Below are positions 27,375 to 36,495 of a DNA stretch of 64,000 nucleotides, one piece after another. How positions within the stretch are numbered: position 1 is the stretch's first letter; the number at the start of each line of letters is the position of its first letter. Position numbers and translations under genes: made by a program. This DNA comes from DAOPXV01 sp964551445 (GTDB lineage: Bacteria > Muiribacteriota > UBA9980): the NCBI GenBank assembly GCA_964551445.1, contig CAZKCG010000009.1:1-64000 (forward strand), in the 5' to 3' direction. The notes below the pieces were generated by a model. It saw only the letters and a program-made list of their open reading frames with translations, did no database searches and was not told where the DNA came from.

Positions 27375-28211
27375 ATGAGCGAAAAAGAAAATATTCTCGT
27401 CATAGAGGCGGGCGGAAGCGAAGCACATTACTGGCGCGATATATGGCGTTACCGCGAACTTTTTTACTTTCTTTCATGGCGCGATATACTCGTCCGTTAC
27501 AAACAGACGGTTATCGGCGTGGCATGGAGCGTTTTAAGGCCGCTTATCACGATGGTCATTTTCACGCTCGTGTTCGGCAAACTCGCCAGGCTGCCTTCCG
27601 ACGGCGGCGTGGCATATCCTGTAATGGTTTTTGCGGCCATGCTGCCATGGCAATTTTTCGCGAATGCTCTTACGGGAAGCAGCGAGAGCGTCGTTGGAAA
27701 TTCGAGTATGATCTCAAAAGTATATTTTCCACGCATGATAATTCCGGCGAGCGCGGTAATTGTCAGTCTCGTCGATTTTTTAATATCGTTCGCGCTGTTA
27801 TTCGCGCTCATGGCCTGGTACCAATTCATGCCCGGCTGGCAGATGCTCGCAGTGCCGTTATTTCTCATCATGGCCGGGTTCGCTTCGTTAGGCGCCGGAC
27901 TATGGCTTTCCGCGCTGAACGTGCAATATCGTGATTTCCGGCATGTGGTGCCTTTCATCGTTCAGCTCGGCCTTTATATCTCGCCGGTCGGATTTTCAAG
28001 CAGCATTATCCCTTCCGAATGGCGGCTTCTGTATTCGCTTAATCCAATGGTAGGGGTCATTGACGGCTTTCGCTGGGCTATACTCGGCGAAACGGGAACT
28101 TCCCTTTATATGCCCGGTATCTGGGTCTCGCTCGCCATAATATTTTTGATGTTCATAAGCGGGATATGGTATTTCAGGAAAATGGAAAAAACTTTCGCGG
28201 ACGTTATTTAA
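27375..28211 (+). CDS. ABC-2 type polysaccharide export permease (Wzm-like)
   Basis: Inner-membrane permease of O-antigen/capsule exporters. The cytoplasmic N-terminus 'YRELFYFLSWRDILVRYKQT' and 'GVAWSVLRPLITMVIFTLVF' are hallmark TagG/Wzm sequences, and six membrane helices can be traced. Length (278 residues) is standard. The ATP-binding partner (Wzt/TagH type), usually the next gene, is absent; RfbA follows instead. The pump must use an ATPase encoded elsewhere. AAAGGGTTATTAA precedes the ATG. Confidence 0.9.
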   Translation: MSEKENILVIEAGGSEAHYWRDIWRYRELFYFLSWRDILVRYKQTVIGVAWSVLRPLITMVIFTLVFGKLARLPSDGGVAYPVMVFAAMLPWQFFANALTGSSESVVGNSSMISKVYFPRMIIPASAVIVSLVDFLISFALLFALMAWYQFMPGWQMLAVPLFLIMAGFASLGAGLWLSALNVQYRDFRHVVPFIVQLGLYISPVGFSSSIIPSEWRLLYSLNPMVGVIDGFRWAILGETGTSLYMPGIWVSLAIIFLMFISGIWYFRKMEKTFADVI

Positions 28212-28233
28212 TATCATCATTCGAGGTGTTGAA

Positions 28234-29118
28234 ATGAAAGGAATAGTATTAGCCGGCGGCGCCGGAACCAGGCTTCATCCGATAACAAAGGTCGTTTCAA
28301 AACAGCTTCTTCCGATCTACGACAAGCCCATGATATATTATCCCATGTCGATATTGATGCTCGCCGGGATAAGAGAGATCCTCATAATTTCCACGCCGTA
28401 TGATATCCCGAAATACAAAGAACTTTTCGGAGACGGAAGCGAGCTCGGCCTTTCGTTCTCTTATAAGATACAGGATGCGCCGAACGGTATAGCCGAAGCG
28501 TTTATTCTGGGCGAGGAATTTATCGGGTCCGACAGTGTTTGTCTCATCCTGGGCGACAATATTTTTTACGGTTACAGTTTGAGCGACATGCTTGAACGGT
28601 CCGCAAAAGTTAATGACGGCGCGGTCATATTCGGCTATTACGTTAAAGATCCCGAAAGATACGGCGTCGCCGAATTCGATAAAGCCAGCGGAAAGGTTTT
28701 AAGCATTGAAGAAAAGCCGAAGTCGCCTAAATCTAATTATGCCGTAACGGGCCTTTATTTTTACGATAACAGCGTCGTTGAGATCGCGAAAAAAACGAAA
28801 CCTTCTCCGCGCGGCGAGCTTGAAATAACTGACGTAAACTGCGAATATTTAAAAAAAGGAAAGTTAAGGCTTGAAAATATGGGGCGCGGAATGGCGTGGC
28901 TCGATACCGGAACGCATGAAAGCCTCTTAGAAGCGAGTAATTTTATAGAAACGATCGAGCACCGCCAGGGCCTCAAGATAGCATGTCTCGAAGAGATAGC
29001 TTTCAATAAAGGCTTTATAGGCCGTGAAGAGCTTTTGAAACTAGGCGAAAAGATGAAGAACAATCAATATGGCCAATATATAATCGATATAGCGTCAGGC
29101 AAAAGAAGCTTTAAATAA
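28234..29118 (+). CDS. rfbA: Glucose-1-phosphate thymidylyltransferase
   Basis: Makes dTDP-glucose from glucose-1-phosphate and dTTP, the first step of dTDP-rhamnose synthesis. The nucleotidyltransferase signature 'GGAGTRLHPITKVVSKQLLP' starts at residue 8, followed by 'YDKPMIYYPMSILMLAGI', 'LGDNIFYG' and 'EEKPKSPKSNYAVTGLYF'. The 294-residue length matches RmlA/RfbA. No rfbB, C or D genes are nearby, so the end product is not shown. The ribosome-binding site GAGGTG lies 6 bp upstream. Confidence 0.95.
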   Translation: MKGIVLAGGAGTRLHPITKVVSKQLLPIYDKPMIYYPMSILMLAGIREILIISTPYDIPKYKELFGDGSELGLSFSYKIQDAPNGIAEAFILGEEFIGSDSVCLILGDNIFYGYSLSDMLERSAKVNDGAVIFGYYVKDPERYGVAEFDKASGKVLSIEEKPKSPKSNYAVTGLYFYDNSVVEIAKKTKPSPRGELEITDVNCEYLKKGKLRLENMGRGMAWLDTGTHESLLEASNFIETIEHRQGLKIACLEEIAFNKGFIGREELLKLGEKMKNNQYGQYIIDIASGKRSFK

Positions 29119-29131
29119 CAGGACGGTTTTT

Positions 29132-30406
29132 ATGAAAATAAATAAAGTCGGAATATTAGGACTTGGTTACGTCGGGTTTCCTCTCGCCTGCGCGATAGCT
29201 AAAGCCGGAAAATATGAAGTCGTCGGATACGATCCCGCTCGTGATAAGATCGAGAAGATAGAAAAAAGAATTTCACCGGTCCAGGACCGTCAGGCTGAAT
29301 CAGATATAGCCGAAGTTAAAATAAAATGTTCGGCCGATGATAAAATACTTAAAGGCTGCGATGTTTTCATAATATGCGTCCCCACTCCGATTGACGATGA
29401 ATATGAGCCCGATCTCGGCCCCGTTATAGGCGCGGCCGAAATATGCAGAAAATATTTGAAAAGATCCAACGCCGTAATTATAGAATCAACTATAAATCCG
29501 GGAGTTTGCGAAGAAGTGGTCCTGCCCGTTCTTGAGGCTTCAGGCCTTGGCGGCGGCCGCGATTTTGAACTTGCCCACTGTCCCGAACGAATAAATCCGG
29601 GAGACGCAAAATGGAACGTATATAATATCCCGAGAAATATCGGCGCGCTCACTTTAAAAGGGTGCAAGCAAATAGCTGATTTTTACCGCAGCTTTATAAA
29701 CGCAGAGGTCAACGAGATGGAAACTCTGAAAGAGGCCGAAGCTACCAAGATAATCGAAAATACTTTCAGGGATATAAATATCGCCTACGTCAACGAACTG
29801 GCCATGTCGTTCGACGCTCTCGGCATAAACGTGGTCAACGTTATAAAAGGCGCTTCGAACAAGCCTTTCGCTTTTATGGCTCACTATCCCGGCTGCGGCG
29901 TGGGCGGCCACTGCATAGCGGTCGATCCGTATTATCTGATAAAGCGTGCTAAAAAGGCAGGATTTGACCATAAATTTCTGCGCAATGCCAGGACCATAAA
30001 TAATGGAATGCCCAGATATACCGTCGAAAAACTCGTGATGGGCTTGAACCGCCTTGAAATGTCCGTTAAAGGCTCGAAAATAGGCCTGTATGGATTATCT
30101 TATAAAAAAGACGTGGCCGACATGCGCGAGAGCCCTTCGCTTAAAATAAAGTCTATGCTTGAAAACGAATATGAGTCTAAATTAAGCGTTTTTGATCCGT
30201 ATTTTATTGAAAGCTCCACGCATAAAACGCTGGATGCTTTTCTGAAAAAGATAGATACTTTACTTGTCGCTACCGCTCACAGCGAGATACTTCTGGCTGA
30301 TTTTTCGAAATATAAGAATATTAAACTGATAATAGACGGCCGGAACTGTCTTGACGCCAAAAAGATAAGGGCCCTTAAGATAAGTTATTCGGGAATAGGG
30401 CGCTGA
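29132..30406 (+). CDS. UDP-N-acetyl-sugar 6-dehydrogenase (WecC/WbpA/TviB-like nucleotide-sugar dehydrogenase)
   Basis: Four-electron NAD-dependent oxidation of a UDP-sugar C6 alcohol to uronic acid. N-terminal Rossmann motif 'GLGYVGFPLA' (residues 9-18), 'AHCPERINPGDA', 'EATKIIENTFRDINIAYVNE', and the catalytic cysteine in 'GVGGHCIAVDPYYL' (near residue 262). The 'HCPERINPGD' form is typical of the UDP-GlcNAc/ManNAc dehydrogenases rather than UDP-glucose dehydrogenases, so an N-acetyl-uronate is the likely product. It starts 13 bp after rfbA and is the last gene of the group, converging on the lysine operon. Confidence 0.88.
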   Translation: MKINKVGILGLGYVGFPLACAIAKAGKYEVVGYDPARDKIEKIEKRISPVQDRQAESDIAEVKIKCSADDKILKGCDVFIICVPTPIDDEYEPDLGPVIGAAEICRKYLKRSNAVIIESTINPGVCEEVVLPVLEASGLGGGRDFELAHCPERINPGDAKWNVYNIPRNIGALTLKGCKQIADFYRSFINAEVNEMETLKEAEATKIIENTFRDINIAYVNELAMSFDALGINVVNVIKGASNKPFAFMAHYPGCGVGGHCIAVDPYYLIKRAKKAGFDHKFLRNARTINNGMPRYTVEKLVMGLNRLEMSVKGSKIGLYGLSYKKDVADMRESPSLKIKSMLENEYESKLSVFDPYFIESSTHKTLDAFLKKIDTLLVATAHSEILLADFSKYKNIKLIIDGRNCLDAKKIRALKISYSGIGR

Positions 30407-30428
30407 AAAATTGAAAAGCGGAGGAAGG

Positions 30429-31532
30429 TCAGAATGAGCCAAGTATCATTTTGAAAGATTCGATCCCGTTCTGTACGCTTTCATCGCCCGGAAGGAACAT
30501 CGGATTATGAAGCCCCGCGGATGTTTTTCCATCGCCCGTTCCGAGCCAGAACATAAACGAAGGATATTCGCGCGATATGAAGCCGAAATCCTCTCCGGTC
30601 ATTTTGTAGCCGCTGACGATAAAGTCAAATTTATCTGATGCGGCTTTTTTAATTTGAGAATAAAGGGAGTCGGCGACTTTTACTTCAGGATAGAAACTTC
30701 CGGTCTTTATTGAATAATCAATGCCGGTCCTGGCTTTTATAGAGTCAAGAAGATGGCTGAGCGTTTCATAGAAGTCATCTGAAATTTTAGAGGACAGCGT
30801 TCTGATGCTGCCTTCGAGCATCGCGTGCGCCGGAACGATATTTCGAACGCCGCCTGCCGATATTTTTCCGATACCGAATATGAAAGGCACGGCTTCATTT
30901 TTGGGAATGGTATCGATCATGTCTATGAACATCCTCAACCCGTTGAAGGCGTTTATGCCTCTTTCGGGGAACGCGATGTGAGAACTCCTGCCGAAAAATT
31001 CAATATCAACTTCTCGCGCCGATGCGAAAAGCACGCCCGGATTTGAAGCGATCGATCCGGAGGGGTATTCATCGGTAACGTGCATCGAAAAAGCCGAGGA
31101 TATATTAAAGCTTTTAAATATGTCCGTATCCATGATCTTTTTTGCGCCGCCGCCGCTTTCTTCGCCGGGCTGAAAAAGAAAAAGGATATTACGGTTGACG
31201 CGGGTCTCTACGACATGTCTTAAAAAACCGTAAAGCGCGGCAGCGTGGACGTCATGGCCGCAGGCGTGCATGAAAGAGTTCCTGGAAGCGAACGGGCATC
31301 CTGTTTTTTCTTCAAGAGGGAGCGCGTCTATATCGGCCCTGAAAAGAAGATACGGCCCTGAATTTACGCGATATTCGACGATCAGGCCCGTTTCAAGAGG
31401 CGTGTGTATTTTGATCCTCGCGGAAAGATCCGCGATATTTTCGGCGATCGCTCGCGTCGTATTATGTTCCATGAACGAAAGTTCAGGATTTTGATGCAGG
31501 AGATGCCTTAATTCGACCGCCGTTAAACTCAC
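30429..31532 (-). CDS. M20-family amidohydrolase, probable N-acetyl-diaminopimelate deacetylase
   Basis: Metal-dependent amidohydrolase of the M20D/hippurate hydrolase family. The metal ligands lie in 'HACGHDVHA' and 'PGEESGGG', and the lid-domain motif 'GRSSHIAFPERGINA' is visible. Family members include N-acetyl-L,L-DAP deacetylase, IAA-amino acid hydrolases and carboxypeptidases. As the last gene of an operon with dapH, lysC, an aminotransferase and lysA, deacetylation of N-acetyl-DAP is the best assignment. Its start overlaps the lysA stop by 4 bp. Family certain; substrate inferred from context. Confidence 0.85.
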   Translation of the reverse strand: MSLTAVELRHLLHQNPELSFMEHNTTRAIAENIADLSARIKIHTPLETGLIVEYRVNSGPYLLFRADIDALPLEEKTGCPFASRNSFMHACGHDVHAAALYGFLRHVVETRVNRNILFLFQPGEESGGGAKKIMDTDIFKSFNISSAFSMHVTDEYPSGSIASNPGVLFASAREVDIEFFGRSSHIAFPERGINAFNGLRMFIDMIDTIPKNEAVPFIFGIGKISAGGVRNIVPAHAMLEGSIRTLSSKISDDFYETLSHLLDSIKARTGIDYSIKTGSFYPEVKVADSLYSQIKKAASDKFDFIVSGYKMTGEDFGFISREYPSFMFWLGTGDGKTSAGLHNPMFLPGDESVQNGIESFKMILGSF

Positions 31533-32728
31533 ATTATTACTCCCTGGAAAAGATCTTCAAGCGTCTCGCGCCTGCGGATGAGTTTCAGTTCGCCGCTCGC
31601 GGCGATCAAAGCCTCGGCGGGGCGGACGGTGCTGTTATAGTTACTCGCCATGGCATAACCGTAGGCGCCGGCGTTTTTAAAAACTATTAAAGAACCGGGT
31701 TCGGGAAGCTCGCCGTCGCGGTTCGTGTAAAGCACGTCGCCGGATTCGCAGAGCGGCCCTACGATATTATAGCTTGCCTCGAATTTATCATTGACCTTTC
31801 CGATAACTTCGAAATCGTGAATGGCGCTGTATAACGCCGGCCTTAAAAGATGGTTCATTCCGCCGTCGGCGACGACGAAATATTTGTATCCGTTAAATTT
31901 AGTGACCTGAACTGTGATAATATAAAAACCGGCTTCCGCTACTATGAACCTTCCGAATTCGGATGTGATCTCAAAGTCCTTGAAAAGCGGGATTACCTTT
32001 TTTCTATATTCCGCCAGATCGAGTTTGTCTCCGGTGTAATCAATGCCCCAGCCGCCCCCGATATTGATCTTTTTAATGCCGTGTTCGCGGGCCATGACGG
32101 TTATTTGAGAGAACGCGTCGAAGTATGGCGTGACGTCGGTCACCTGTGATCCGATGTGGCTGTGAAAGCCCGCGATCTTAATTCCGTTTTTTTTGGCCAT
32201 TTCGAATAACTTTTCAAGAAGTTTTACGGGTATTCCGAATTTATGTTTTTTAAGGCCCGTGGCTATGAAAGGATGGGTCATAGCGTCGACCTCTGAATTG
32301 ATCCTGACGAAAAATTCCGGGCGGTGTTTTGACGTTTTTAAAGCTTCCTTCCAGTTGGCAAGCTCTTCTATCGAGTCTATATTCACTTTTCCTATTCCGG
32401 CGGCAAGGAATTCGATCATTTCCGCGAGAGATTTGCCGCAGCCGTTCCATACTATGTTTTTCGGATCGATCCCGGCCATTACCGAGGCGCGGAGTTCGCC
32501 GGGCGATACTACGTCGGAGCCGAAACCTTTTTCGCGCATTATTTTCAAAAGGTTAGGGTTTGAGTTGGCCTTAAGAGCGAAGGTCGGGTGGAAATCTATG
32601 CCTTTGAAGGTTTTTAAAACATCGTTTATTTTCGAGACAATGATCTTTTCGGAATATAGATAAAGCGGCGTATTGAATTTTTTCACGGCTTTTTTGAAAA
32701 GATCCTGCATGCTGGCGTCTTTTTTCAT
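31529..32728 (-). CDS. lysA: Diaminopimelate decarboxylase
   Basis: PLP enzyme making L-lysine from meso-DAP. The alanine-racemase-like barrel carries the PLP lysine in 'FALKANSNPNLLK' (near residue 49). Further conserved motifs are 'GFGSDVVSPGELRAS', 'GFHSHIGSQ', 'NIGGGWGIDY', the cysteine motif 'GPLCESGDVL' and 'GAYGYAMASNYN'. Its 399 residues fit the family. It begins 2 bp after the aminotransferase gene and overlaps the deacetylase by 4 bp. Confidence 0.96.
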   Translation of the reverse strand: MKKDASMQDLFKKAVKKFNTPLYLYSEKIIVSKINDVLKTFKGIDFHPTFALKANSNPNLLKIMREKGFGSDVVSPGELRASVMAGIDPKNIVWNGCGKSLAEMIEFLAAGIGKVNIDSIEELANWKEALKTSKHRPEFFVRINSEVDAMTHPFIATGLKKHKFGIPVKLLEKLFEMAKKNGIKIAGFHSHIGSQVTDVTPYFDAFSQITVMAREHGIKKINIGGGWGIDYTGDKLDLAEYRKKVIPLFKDFEITSEFGRFIVAEAGFYIITVQVTKFNGYKYFVVADGGMNHLLRPALYSAIHDFEVIGKVNDKFEASYNIVGPLCESGDVLYTNRDGELPEPGSLIVFKNAGAYGYAMASNYNSTVRPAEALIAASGELKLIRRRETLEDLFQGVIM

Positions 32729-32730
32729 TT

Positions 32731-33885
32731 TTAAAGCACCCTTCCAAGTTTTTCGCAGATCATGTCTATCTCTGCGTATTCGATATTAAGCGGCGGCAGA
32801 AGCCTTATAAGCTTATTGGCAAGAACGTTGATAAGAAGCTGCTCTGATGCGAAAGCGCGGTCTTTAAGTTTTTCGTCGTCATGGTTGAGAAGAACGCCTA
32901 TCATAAGTCCCGAGCCTCGAACGTCGCGGACCTTAGATGAATTAAGCGATCTGAGTCTTTCCATGAAGTACGCGCCCTTTTTTTTAACTTCCGGCAAAAG
33001 AGGCGGCATATTTTCAAGCACGAAGCGCGCTCCGGAGAGAGCGACCGGATTTGGCGCGAAAGTCGAACCGTGGTCGCCGAATTTAAGAAGGTCCGCCGTC
33101 TCTCCCAGAAATATAGCGGCCCCGAGCGGGAGTCCGCCGCCTATCGATTTTCCGACCATTATTATGTCGGGGTCGATCTTAGCACCCTGGTAAGAGTAGA
33201 CTTCGCCGGTGCGGCCCAGGCCGGACTGTATCTCGTCGGACACGACGATGAATTTATATTTTTCACGCATTTCCATTATTTTCGCCGAGAATTTGGCGTT
33301 TATCGGCACCACGCCGCCTGAACCCTGGACCGGTTCGAGAAATAGCGAGATAACGCTCGCGCCGTTATCTTTCATGTATGATTCAAGACTTGAGATATTA
33401 TTGAATTCGAGTTCGACGGTATTTTCGAAGAGCGGCTCGAAAGGTTCGCGAAGTTTTTTGAATCCGTTAAGTGAAAGCGCGCCGAGGGTCCTTCCGTGAA
33501 ATCCGTCGCGGAAATGAATTATCCTGCATTTGTCTTTTGAAGCGGCCTTTTTGATCGCCTTAAGAGCGGCTTCAGTGGCTTCAGTGCCCGAATTGGTGAA
33601 AAATACCTTTCCGCTTTTTTTAGTGAACCCGACCAGCAGATCTGCCACGCGCGTCATATCCTCGTCCAGGAAAAAATTGGAAACATGCATGAAAAGATCC
33701 ATTTTTTCATGCATGACGCGGATGAGCGGAGGATATGAATGGCCGAAGCTCATAACGCCGATGCCGGAAAACGTATCTATGTATCTCTTCCGGTCGCGAG
33801 AATAGATATAAATTCCCGAAGTTTTTTCTATCGAGATCGGGAACGGATTATACATCTTTAAAATGTTTGAATTATCGGCGCTCAT
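32731..33885 (-). CDS. ArgD-like class III aminotransferase in the lysine operon (probable N-acetyl-DAP aminotransferase)
   Basis: PLP aminotransferase with 'NSGTEATEAALKAIKKA', 'GFHGRTLGALSLNG', 'DEIQSGLGRTG' and PLP lysine in 'VGKSIGGGLPLG'. Sequence type is acetylornithine/succinyl-DAP aminotransferase. Its start overlaps the lysC stop by 4 bp, so it most likely catalyses amination of N-acetyl-2-amino-6-oxopimelate. Acetyl-branch organisms such as Bacillus use a class I enzyme (PatA) for that step, so a class III enzyme here would be a variant. A second role in arginine synthesis is possible. No arg genes are nearby. Confidence 0.85.
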   Translation of the reverse strand: MSADNSNILKMYNPFPISIEKTSGIYIYSRDRKRYIDTFSGIGVMSFGHSYPPLIRVMHEKMDLFMHVSNFFLDEDMTRVADLLVGFTKKSGKVFFTNSGTEATEAALKAIKKAASKDKCRIIHFRDGFHGRTLGALSLNGFKKLREPFEPLFENTVELEFNNISSLESYMKDNGASVISLFLEPVQGSGGVVPINAKFSAKIMEMREKYKFIVVSDEIQSGLGRTGEVYSYQGAKIDPDIIMVGKSIGGGLPLGAAIFLGETADLLKFGDHGSTFAPNPVALSGARFVLENMPPLLPEVKKKGAYFMERLRSLNSSKVRDVRGSGLMIGVLLNHDDEKLKDRAFASEQLLINVLANKLIRLLPPLNIEYAEIDMICEKLGRVL

Positions 33886-35072
33886 AACTCGAACTCGCCT
33901 ACGAGCGACTTGATAGCTTTATCCCTGAACTTTTCTTCGACGAGGCAAGAGATCTTTATCTCGGATGTCGTGACGAGCCTTATCGGGATGTCGCCTAACG
34001 CTTTGAAAAATCTTGTGGCTACGCCGCTCGCGGCCTGCATTCCAACGCCTACTACGGATATTTTAACGTAACCCGTATGATAGTTTATATCCCAGCCGCG
34101 CAGATGTTTCAATATGTTTTTAAGCGCGCCGTCTAAGTGTTTTTTCTTTTCTTCGATGATGGTGAAGGATATGTTGAGCTTGTCATCGGTGTTTATGATG
34201 GATATCATATCGATATTCAGATGTTCCTTCGAAACGTCCTCGAAAATTTTGCGCACGAGTTTATAATCGAGCGAGAGGCTTGAAATAGTAACCTGCGTCT
34301 GGTTCTCCATGACGCTTAAGCCCGTTACCACCGGCTGATCTATAGTCTTTTCGACCACGTAACTTCCCTCCGTATCAGAAAATGTGGAACCGCAATAAAT
34401 GGTTATGCCGAATTTTTTCGCTATCTCGACGCAGCGGCTGTGAAGGACCTTCGCCCCTGAAGCCGCGAGTTCGAGCATTTCATCATAGGTTATATATTTA
34501 AGCTTTTTTGCTTTAGGATGGATCTTAGGATCGGCCGTATATATGCCGTCCACGTCGCTGTATATCTCGCACGGCGCTTTTAAAGCGGCTGCAAGCGCGA
34601 CAGCCGAAGTATCGGAACCGCCGCGGCCGAGCGTAGTCATTTCGCCTTCTTCGGTAACTCCCTGGAATCCCGTGACCACGAGAGCGTCATGATCTTCGAG
34701 AGCTTTTCTTAATTTATCGCCCTTGAAATTTTTAATACGCGCTTCATTGAAATGTTTCGTAGTGATTATGCCCGCCTGAAAAGCGTTCATGGATTTACTG
34801 GTGACGCCCAGTTCGCGAAGAGCCATCGACATAAGCGAAGCCGTTATCTGTTCGCCGGTCGTTAAAAGCATGTCCAGCTCCCGCGGGTTGGGAGTTGCCG
34901 ATATTTCGCGCGCGAGCTTTATAAGTCCATCGGTCGTCTTTCCCATTGCTGAAACTACGATCACGGTTTTTTTACCTTCGTCTATCTTTTTTTTGACCTT
35001 TTTAGCCACCGTCATTATCTTCTGGCTGTCGGCCACGGAACTTCCACCGTATTTTTGAACTACTATATCCAT
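33882..35072 (-). CDS. lysC: Aspartokinase
   Basis: Phosphorylates aspartate, the first step towards lysine, threonine and methionine. Kinase motifs: 'VQKYGGSSVADSQKI' at the N-terminus, 'TTGEQITASLMSMAL', 'GFQGVTEEGEMTTLGRGGSD'. Two C-terminal ACT domains for feedback control follow (about residues 260-396, 'GLSVMENQTQVTISSLS'). The 396-residue size is typical of monofunctional enzymes. It lies second in the operon, 26 bp after dapH, with GGGGAG before its ATG. Lysine feedback is likely but not provable from sequence. Confidence 0.95.
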   Translation of the reverse strand: MDIVVQKYGGSSVADSQKIMTVAKKVKKKIDEGKKTVIVVSAMGKTTDGLIKLAREISATPNPRELDMLLTTGEQITASLMSMALRELGVTSKSMNAFQAGIITTKHFNEARIKNFKGDKLRKALEDHDALVVTGFQGVTEEGEMTTLGRGGSDTSAVALAAALKAPCEIYSDVDGIYTADPKIHPKAKKLKYITYDEMLELAASGAKVLHSRCVEIAKKFGITIYCGSTFSDTEGSYVVEKTIDQPVVTGLSVMENQTQVTISSLSLDYKLVRKIFEDVSKEHLNIDMISIINTDDKLNISFTIIEEKKKHLDGALKNILKHLRGWDINYHTGYVKISVVGVGMQAASGVATRFFKALGDIPIRLVTTSEIKISCLVEEKFRDKAIKSLVGEFEL

Positions 35073-35098
35073 TATTTTCTCCCCGGTAGTTTCAGATT

Positions 35099-35797
35099 TT
35101 ATAACTTTCTTAATTCGTCTATAAGCTGTGTTTTCGCGCGCGTCTTTTCATCGACGCGTTTAATGACCTTCGCCGGCACTCCCGCGACAACGGTATATGG
35201 TTCGACGTTGGTCGTAACGACCGCGCCGGCAGCGACTATTGCGCCTTTTCCAATGCGGCACCCTTCGAGTATGACGGCGTTAGCGCCTAAGAGGACATCG
35301 TCTTCGATGACCACTGGATCTGCGCTCGGAGGTTCGATAACTCCGGCTAATACTGAGCCGGCGCCTATGTGGCATCTTTTACCGACTATTACGCGCCCGC
35401 CGACGACGACGTTCATATCTATCATGGTTTTTTCGCCTATGACCGCGCCTATATTTATGACCGCGCCCATCATTATTACCGCGTTATCGCCGATCTCGAC
35501 TATGTCGCGGATGAGCGCGCCAGGTTCGATCCTGGCGTTATATTTCGAAAGATCGGCCATGGGAATAGCCGAATTCTGCCTGTCGATCTCGACCCGGCAG
35601 CTTGTTATCTTCGCGCTGTTTTTTTCCTGAAAAGCTTTGAAATCTGAGTTTTCACCAAAGATCACGCCGAAATCGCTTCCGCCGAAATATTCAAGCGGGC
35701 CGAAGTCGAGACCGTCAAGCTGTCCTTTGATATAGACCTTGACGGGAGTTTTGCGCTTTGAGTTCGCGATATAATTTATGATCTCATAAGAGTCCAT
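35099..35797 (-). CDS. dapH: Tetrahydrodipicolinate N-acetyltransferase
   Basis: Acetylates tetrahydrodipicolinate, committing DAP synthesis to the acetylase branch. The N-terminal domain has 'SYEIINYIANSKRKTPVKVY'. The left-handed beta-helix contains 'NARIEPGALIRDIVEIGDNA', 'VIMMGAVINIGAVIG' and 'GAGSVLAGVIEPPSADPVV', all typical of DapH. I start at ATG 35797 (MDSYEII), which has GGAGG 4 bp upstream; the frame is open for 15 more residues that do not resemble the family. First gene of the lysine operon, with a consensus promoter at 35870-35899. Confidence 0.93.
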   Translation of the reverse strand: MDSYEIINYIANSKRKTPVKVYIKGQLDGLDFGPLEYFGGSDFGVIFGENSDFKAFQEKNSAKITSCRVEIDRQNSAIPMADLSKYNARIEPGALIRDIVEIGDNAVIMMGAVINIGAVIGEKTMIDMNVVVGGRVIVGKRCHIGAGSVLAGVIEPPSADPVVIEDDVLLGANAVILEGCRIGKGAIVAAGAVVTTNVEPYTVVAGVPAKVIKRVDEKTRAKTQLIDELRKL

Positions 35798-35869
35798 GAC
35801 GCCTCCGTTTATATTTAATAGAATATATGCTTGCAATAACAATTAATCCATGGCCTTTAAAACGGGTTT

Positions 35870-35899
35870 ATTATAACTTAATACCGGGTTATTTGTCAA
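35870..35899 (-). promoter_or_regulatory. Near-consensus promoter of the lysine operon
   Basis: On the minus strand TTGACA (35899-35894) and TATAAT (35875-35870) are 18 bp apart, both perfect hexamers. The -35 box directly abuts the stop codon of the upstream minus-strand gene. The start would be near 35863, giving a leader of about 65 nt. No lysine riboswitch fits in that space. Confidence 0.75.
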
Positions 35900-36337
35900 T
35901 TAATTGCAGGGGTATTTTTTGCCGGCGCAAACGGCGTCTCTCAGCTGAATAAAAACGCCGAAGAACCCCAGAGCCATAAGCGAGGTATACAAAAGCGTCT
36001 GATAAAGGATCCAGCGGGCGCTGTCGTATTCATAAATTTGAGGATCGCGGCTGGCGTACCTTATCGGGATGCTGTCGCCTTCTTTATAATGATCGGGATA
36101 GCTCCAGTTTACGAAACCTTTAACGGGACTATCTGTTTTGAGTAAAAATATGAACTGATATTTATATCCGGTTATTTTGCCTTTGCTGTTTACGTTAGCT
36201 GAAATTCTGAAGACCTTTCCGGTGCTTTGCTTATAATCCGTAAGCAGCGTGAAATTCGATGCAAGAAAAGGAATATACATAAAAATGAATATGGCTGACA
36301 AAATTATCAATACGAAAACAAATTTTACCGTCTTCAT
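35900..36337 (-). CDS. Small membrane protein, DUF3592-like
   Basis: 145 residues with one membrane helix near each end (about residues 6-26 and 112-132). Between them lies a beta-rich extracytoplasmic segment ('YKYQFIFLLKTDSPVKGF', 'YKEGDSIPIRYASRDPQIYE'). The 'GD-x-(I/V)-x-(I/V)-x-Y' pattern followed by 'DPQIYEYDS' resembles DUF3592. Function is unknown. It lies just upstream of the lysine operon promoter but is probably unrelated to lysine synthesis. Confidence 0.65.
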   Translation of the reverse strand: MKTVKFVFVLIILSAIFIFMYIPFLASNFTLLTDYKQSTGKVFRISANVNSKGKITGYKYQFIFLLKTDSPVKGFVNWSYPDHYKEGDSIPIRYASRDPQIYEYDSARWILYQTLLYTSLMALGFFGVFIQLRDAVCAGKKYPCN

Positions 36338-36421
36338 TTTTAATAGCCTCGTTAATATATGGATTTTTTGTTTTTTATATTATATGAAAAAAAACGTGGA
36401 AATAAAAGAAAAATATTAAAG

Positions 36422-36450
36422 TTGCATTTTTAATACCGATTTGATAAACT
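36422..36450 (+). promoter_or_regulatory. Promoter of the acyl-ACP synthetase gene
   Basis: TTGCAT (36422-36427) and TAAACT (36445-36450) are 17 bp apart, with TG at 36442-36443 giving an extended -10 (TGATAAACT). CGGAGG at 36484-36489 provides the ribosome-binding site for the ATG at 36496. Confidence 0.5.
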
Positions 36451-36495
36451 TCAATAGTTCGGATCAATATTCGGGGTATTTATCGGAGGCAAGGG

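Noticed and set aside
35798..35842. Longer DapH start
   Set aside because: The extra 15 residues lie upstream of GGAGG and do not resemble the family N-terminus.
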